The translations under genes were made by a program, and so were the position numbers. Positions 57,800-64,000 of a stretch of DNA of 64,000 nucleotides are shown one piece after another. The first letter of the stretch is position 1. Every line of letters starts with the position of its first letter. Source of the DNA: Scalesia atractyloides (Eukaryota > Streptophyta > Magnoliopsida > Asterales > Asteraceae); contig CAMTDV010001633.1 of the NCBI GenBank assembly GCA_947069175.1, forward strand, positions 60,928,102 through 60,992,101. The letters run 5' to 3'. Below the pieces are notes generated by a model that was not told where the DNA came from, searched no databases, and saw only the letters and a list, made by a program, of their open reading frames with translations.

Positions 57800-57910
57800 G
57801 AGGTAAGTACATTTATTTACTTAAGGTTAATATTTAGAATAACTGTAAAGATTACAATTTGCATATTACCAAGGGTATTAGTTGAATCATCTTAGTAAGG
57901 CAAGTTTGAA

Positions 57911-58276
57911 AGTGAAAAGAACGGTTTGGTGTTGGTCTGTCGTAAACGGGTCAAACGGGTTAGAATGAGAAAGTAAAAAGTATGGTTTCGTGTTAATCCG
58001 TCAAAAACAGGTCAACCGGGTTAGAATGAAAAAGTAAAAAGAATGGTTTCGTGTTGATTCGTCATGAACGGGTCAACCGGGTTAGAATGAAAAAGTAAAA
58101 AGAATGGTTTCATGTTGATCCGTCATGAACCAGTCAACCGGGTTAGAATGAGAAGGTAAAAAGAATGTTTTCATGTTGATCCGTTATGAATGGGTCAACC
58201 GGGTTTGAATGAGAAAGTAGAAGGAATGGTATTGTAATGACCCGTTATGGATAGGTCAACAAATTAAGTTTTTTCT
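57911..58276 (+). repeat. 61-bp minisatellite, six units
   Basis: Units start at 57911, 57972, 58033, 58094, 58155 and 58216, exactly 61 bp apart. Each has an AGTAAAAAG start and GGGTCAACCGGGTTAGAATG; the last is decayed. No reading frame is preserved. Confidence 0.9.
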
Positions 58277-58708
58277 TGTCTAACAAGAACTAAGGGTTAG
58301 AATGAGATAATAGAATAGTCGTCATGTTTGCTAGAAGTTAACATCTATATTGTTTGAAATTGTTAGCCATACTTGTTGTGTTTTTAGGTAAAGCTCCCAA
58401 TTAATCGGCCACCCATTGCTCGGGATGAACACACTTCATAATGTCATCAACACGCTTTCGAACTTATTTATTTAAATGGGTTAAAATGGTTTTGAATTTT
58501 TTGGTAGGTCATGTCTAGTTGTTAAAGACTTATGTTTTGCATCCTTTGTAAATGTTGGATATTATGTAACTACCTAGAAATGACTAACTCTTTAAGTATC
58601 ACCAATGCTTTTCTTAAGAACTTGAATAAAGTTCAAATTGGTCGTATATTTTTATATATAATCTTCCTAGTTATCGGTCATTTTGAAAGAAATGGAGTTT
58701 GGGCGTTT
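58277..58708. other. Unassigned AT-rich DNA
   Basis: I see no gene or repeat here beyond a short open frame of no recognisable content. Confidence 0.4.
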
Positions 58709-59522
58709 CATATATGCAATAATAGATACTAGAAACAATAGAAACTAGAAATAAGAAATAAAACGCAACACATAACGACACATTGATTTGCATTTTGATA
58801 ATTTAAATAGAAACATAAGAAATAATACACATGATATATCCCAAAATGTTTAGTGAATAAAAAGGGGAGAGTAATAGATCTACTCACCTCAGTGATGCTC
58901 GAGCAAACTAGTATGATGGAAAGGAATCAAGATCAACAACTACATCAAGTTGGATGCCATGTATTTGAACGTATGTGATCGGACATCAGCTCAAATGAAC
59001 AAGTGAACGATCCCAATGACAAGCATGATTTAACCTAGACAAACGAATCAACAAGGAAAGGGTAAACATTATGCTAGACATAGCAAAATGAACGAAAATG
59101 ATAGGTTGGACCCGTTGGGCCTAACGAGCCTAAGAAAGGCTACAAGTCCTAAGGACATGTCTTTGCAAAGCTAGGTTATCCAAAAGACGAGCCTTAGCAA
59201 TGTCAGGCGTTCTAAGGACTAGCCTTAGTAAAGACTACCTACGAGCCTAATTCTCCTTAACTAAGAACCTAAATCAAACTAATTAAATTAAGAAAGCAAT
59301 AAATAAATGAATAATGAAAAGGAAGGGAAAATTACCTCAAAAAATAAGCGTTACAAAAACGAGAAGAACTTCAAGGCCAACACCTCCTCGTCGAGAGCGT
59401 AAAAGAACTACTACGCACAACACCCAAAGAGGTATTGCACTTGTGAAACCACCAAAATTTTGTTATTCCCCTTATTTATACTTAAATAGGTGTTTCAAGC
59501 TATAAGGAACCAAGCAAGGATA
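58709..59522 (-). repeat. LTR-X fragment, right copy
   Basis: 58709-59176 aligns with 2666-3164 in the same orientation. It continues past the point where the left copy is cut, to a minus-strand TATAAATAAGG at about 59477-59484, consistent with LTR promoter sequence. The left edge at 58709 is a truncation. Confidence 0.5.
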
Positions 59523-59527
59523 TTTAT

Positions 59528-60173
59528 TGTTGGGGTTTAACCCTTTATAAAGGAGCAGATGATTGAAAGCCAAAACATCTATCAGACGGTGATCCAGCAA
59601 TAACAGTGTTTTCAAGCTTTCCTGCAAACCACTGCCCAAGCTAAAGTCTGCCTTACAAGCATTGCCTTAGACAAAGCCCTGCTATAAAGAGAACATCTGC
59701 TGGAAGGGAACCTCTGATGGAAGACTAATAGTAGATAGGCTCATCAGTGTTTTACTTTATCAGTGCTTATCAATGTAATAGTGTCTGTATAGCAGAGTTT
59801 AGTATTAGCAGTGCTTTAGAGTTAGTTATATTTGTTAGCTGTCACTATCACCTCTGACGTCATCAAAAGATGCTCAGAGGTTTGGAATGTTATATATAGA
59901 CAGTGCCTTTGTACTGTTCGATCATCTCTCAAAAGATCATTTCTACTTTGCATCCAATCATCTTCTTTACATTCTGTACGAACAAATATCAGGCTGAGGG
60001 GGATGTGTGAATTACATGCAAAACTTATAAGTTGATAACATGATAATGAAAGCAATCTTCCATTAGTTGTGATTCAAAAGTTTTGTAAATTCCGCTGCAT
60101 ATCACTCTGTTTTACACTTCATTAATTATTCATCTTACAAACTTTCACAACTAATCAAACTCAGATCCTAACA
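59528..60173 (+). mobile_element. Copia-type solo LTR
   Basis: 646 bp, TGTTGGGGTTTAACC to CAGATCCTAACA, flanked by a perfect TTTAT duplication (59523-59527, 60174-60178). TATATATAGACAG near 59890 is a likely TATA box. No internal region, so it is the product of LTR-LTR recombination. Its sequence is unlike the copia LTR at 4911. Confidence 0.8.
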
Positions 60174-60178
60174 TTTAT

Positions 60179-62568
60179 AGGTGTGAAAGGGAGCATAAAA
60201 CTGTTTTTGAGGCGATGTGGGATGAGTGAAAAAGGGGGTTCGCGCGCCAAACTTGTTTTCGTGATTCCCGCTTTGTTATAACTACGTTTCGTGTGCGGTT
60301 TTTGCCTACGTTCATTAGTTTTAGAGTATAATCATAAGGAAGAGAGTAATACAACATTCATGGTGCTGAGAATTGGGTTTAAACCTTGGATCTTGATGCG
60401 GGTCGAGGGTTACATTCTTAAACTTGTGTGTGTGATTCCCGCTACGTTTAGGCTCGGTTCTATGCACCACTTGAACCTACTTGCTCCTTGATATACCAAG
60501 TATATCTTGGAGATTTGAATGGTCCATAATGATAGCCCAATGATGGAGAAAAGTTGGTAAGAAAGCCACCCGAAAGTCATCTTATGCCAAAACTAAGAAT
60601 GCAACGTGTAGAGCTTCTTACTTGCTATCAATTATATCTAAGCCCTCCAAAAGACAATGTAATATCTTAGGGCATGAGAATAGTGAAGTTTGGATGATAA
60701 GAAGGTCGGGATATTAGTGTTAGGTGTGTTCATGAAGTCTCCAATGTTTTTTTTTATCAACTTAAGTAAAATCCTAAGTCTTACACCTTGAGAGATGGAT
60801 GGTTGCTTTAAGATACATGGAAATGAATTTAGAAACTTGTATAAAACATGTATGAGACTATAAATCACCAGACATGATAACATGTATAATCAAAACATAG
60901 AATCCGATAAATTTTATTGCTTGAACATTAAATAAATTACATGAAAACGGATCGGGTTACAAAAACGGGTCAGATTCTAGGATTCGGTTTTTTTTTACAG
61001 ATTTTACAGTTCCAGGGAAATTTGTGTTTCGCCAAACTATTCCTGCATAACCTCTCCTTTAAGGCACAACCTTAGCTCATGCGAAAGCTAAGTTTCACTA
61101 GCATGTTACGCGCGAAACCCTATGGCTAGCAAACCTTATGATAATGAAACCTAAGTTTCGCCCACAATTTATGCATAAGTACTGAATGGCTCGTTTCATA
61201 GGTGAACCTAGTATAGCTAAAGATCATACAATTTTATAAACATGAAGTTAAAGAACAATATAAACAAATAAGTTCAAGATGATAATCTTTAATATTTTGG
61301 CTTATATACATGCATTCCAAATTGTCTTTACGTGCATGTTAGTTGTTACATGCCTACAATTGATGTTTCAGGATCGATGTTAAGTGATTGACATTATATA
61401 CTTAACGAACATGATTAATGTGAAATGAATTGATGAAAACATATTGATGAATCATGTGAGCGTGACGGCGTAACAGGCATGGAGTCTTATGCTAGTACAA
61501 GCATGTTTGGCTTAGTGCTAAGTAGTTGATGTTGGAGTTCGCTTCATAACTATATGTGTTTTATTGTGCCAATTGATGATTGATATGTACGATTTGATGT
61601 CCAGTATGGTTAAACATGTTTTAAAACGAGTTACTTGTAACGAATCAATGATAACTAAATGTTTTTACCCTAACTTTAACTCACTCAGCAAAGTTGATTT
61701 TTTATAGCATGCATATCAGGTATGGAGGATGTTCGATAAAAGACTCTAAGCATGGATTTTAAGGTTGCATTACCACTAGGACTGGCATCTTGTTGACCTT
61801 GGTTTATTTGACGACACTTTAATTGTTATTTCTTCGATTTGACAACTTCATGTAACAAATGTTAATGTTTTTCCACTGCCATGTTACGAAATTTGTTGGT
61901 TTAAGAATTGATGCTTGTATCCAACGGTAAGGTCTCCCAGGTATGTGGCCTTACAATGGTCTCACAAACAATGCCATATCCTTACGCTATAAAGCTCTTA
62001 AGTTAATAATTTTATATAAAATTATTTAATTTACAATATTTATTGATACATCTTATGACGTGTGGTCAATCATTATTGACATTCCAAGATGTTAAATACA
62101 TACTGGTTTTAACACCATGTAAAAACTATACAGTACACTTATATCTTTTACTTTAACTATAACACATAAACAATTATGTGGTACTCTACTTTACTATCTT
62201 TTTCTGTCTAATTAAATCAACAAATTATTATATTACAAATATATTCTACGGATTTTGTAATTTTATGCTTATGAGCATTCACAGTAGGTTCTCTATCTCT
62301 ATCACTATAATTTAACTAAAACGGACCTTTTTTATTAACTTTGTATATTTTCAAAAACCCTCTTTACATTAGATTCTCTATCTCTATTTCTATCGTACTC
62401 ACAAACACTTATTTTATCATTTCTTGGTTTTATACACTCACAAAATTATATTTAGAGATGAATAGTGAATCTAAATACTTAAATTATGTTCCCAAGTTTA
62501 CTTAAGGGAAGTGAAAGGAAAGAAAAGATTGGTTGTGCTCTAGAGATTTTTTTTTGAGAGAAATGGAA
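60179..62568. other. Unassigned AT-rich DNA
   Basis: About 2.4 kb. Only short open frames without recognisable content. It may include further LTR-X sequence, but no second copy is in the window to prove it. Confidence 0.4.
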
Positions 62569-64000
62569 TGTAACACCCTAAAACCTGAAATTTCATTAAT
62601 ATTTGTGTTAGGTAAAATTATAGTTAATATTAAAGAAAGAATATTATAGATAAATACCAAACATGAGTGACTAAAACTGGCAAAAACTGTGAATTTTAAC
62701 GATCTAGTGGTGGGGTTAACAAGGAAAAAGGGGTTCCACGTTTTCATATGTGTGTCGACATTTGAGAGAAAAAGAGAGAAAGCTCTATCAAGATAAAATT
62801 GCCTAAATTCAACCAAATCAAAATGAAACTGATACTATGTCCTTTGCATGTTTGAAGATTTCAATCATGTAGTAGCATCAAAACCTAATGTAAATTGTAG
62901 AATTTCAATTGATGGTGATTTTGGCTAGAATGTCTTGATTTCATGAAGGATGTTATGAACCCTAGAATTCCTATATGAATTCATGTAGAAATTTTATTTT
63001 TAAATGATAGATGGACTTGTAATTACACGTGGAATCCATAGAGGCTGCTAAATTGGGTTACATTTCATAAGGGTTAGAAGCGGTCTTAAAATTGGGTAAT
63101 TTTACCCTTGAGTAATCATGGTCAAAATGATAGTTAGCTTGAATAAACTGAATTTATGTCATGTTAGTGATTATTGAATGAATGGTATTTGATTTGTGAA
63201 TAAACATGTGGTTGGATGCTATAAACTAGAACATTTTAATTAGTTGTTAAATGATGCTCACCAAGTATTTGATGAAATGCCTTGATCACATTAGCAAATA
63301 GCTTCTTGTGCAAACGCTTGATTTACTTGAGTAAAACGCACTCATGAATATTTGATTGTTAGAATGTGTTTGAAATGTATAGCATGATAAGTGATGCGTT
63401 TATTGGTACTAAGTGTGAATTCATCAAGTGTTGGTGTGAAGGTGGAATGATCAATCAACCAAGGGAAACAAGAAGTACAAGACCGAGGTAAGTCCTTCCA
63501 GCTTACAATTTTACAAGTAGATTGTAACTTCCGTATTCTTGTGTTTAATTATTTAAATTATTAAATCATTTAATTATATATTATTTAATCATTTATTCAA
63601 ATTTAATATTTAATTATTATTTATATTTATTCAATATTTATTAATTACTAAGTAAACATTTATTCATTTATTTATATGTTTATTTAAATAAATAATTAAT
63701 TATTCCTTAAATTATTATTTTTTAGTAATTAAAAGAAAAAGATTTATGAATTAATTTTTTTTTTTAAAAAGTCTAACTTTTATTAACTTAGCTAAGCTTT
63801 TTAAGTTAATTGAGTTAATTAATTTCTTTAACAAAGTTAAATATCAAGTTAGCATGGGTTATCCAAGTTGAGGGACTAGTTGTGCTACTTTATAAAGTTG
63901 CATTTTAACTAAATACAAGGACTGTTTTCGTATTGTTTTTTACATCAGGGACTTTTGCGTAATTAATAAAACTTGATTTAAAAAAAATGATGGAAACGAG
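62569..64000 (+). repeat. Possible start of a gypsy LTR, runs off the window
   Basis: TGTAACACCCT at 62569 resembles the TGTAACACCC LTR start, followed by GAGAGAAAAAGAGAG leader-like sequence. AT-rich to the end of the window, including a TTTATTTAATTA-rich tract at 63540-63730. No partner LTR in view. Confidence 0.25.

Noticed and set aside
62275..62490. MITE beginning GAGCATTCACAGT
   Set aside because: The left side looks like a known plant MITE start, but no matching inverted end or duplication could be found.

Overview
The window is plant nuclear intergenic DNA made almost wholly of nested LTR retrotransposons. I see no convincing host protein-coding gene. The initiator-Met primer sites, TGT..ACA long terminal repeats (LTRs), Tekay/Del-like gypsy polyproteins and a copia element with a large extra 3' ORF fit a large eudicot genome. 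Asteraceae is my best guess, from recall of similar extra-ORF copia elements, not proof.

Layout. 1-3164: a PIF/Harbinger-type MITE (164-502, TTA duplication), a hAT-type element (645-1413, 8-bp duplication) and an old LTR fragment (LTR-X). 3165-31385: Gypsy-1, minus strand. Its 3' LTR was split by an 18.3-kb plus-strand copia element (4911-23186), and the copia's extra ORF was in turn split by Gypsy-4 (13138-19220), so the nest is three deep. 31386-57799: Gypsy-2 family copies, minus strand, in LTR-body-LTR order. One Gypsy-2 body has a same-family solo LTR in its protease gene, and that solo LTR was itself split by Gypsy-3 (43627-54146). A foldback element, a 142-bp palindrome, a MITE and a tRNA-derived insert decorate the LTRs. 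57800-64000: a 61-bp minisatellite, a second LTR-X fragment, a clean copia solo LTR (59528-60173), and AT-rich DNA ending in a possible gypsy LTR start.

All gag and pol genes are broken by stops, frameshifts or deletions. The best preserved are Gypsy-4 pol (one internal stop after a 5' frameshift) and Gypsy-3 pol.

The main unexplained signal is a palindrome, TTCGNNCGAA. It clusters directly upstream of TATAAATA boxes, and again downstream of them, in three families: copia, Gypsy-1 and Gypsy-3. In the arrays it recurs about every 40-42 bp. The copia has a second copy of this palindrome-plus-TATA layout inside its body, just ahead of the extra ORF. That ORF has no usable ATG of its own and an in-frame stop just upstream; it can be opened by an intron (12168-12712) joining a three-codon ATG exon to it. 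Together these suggest a separately promoted, spliced second gene in the copia element. The Gypsy-4 LTR carries a 167-bp triplicate of tRNA-like modules. Two Gypsy-2 copies carry an extra ORF between the primer site and gag.
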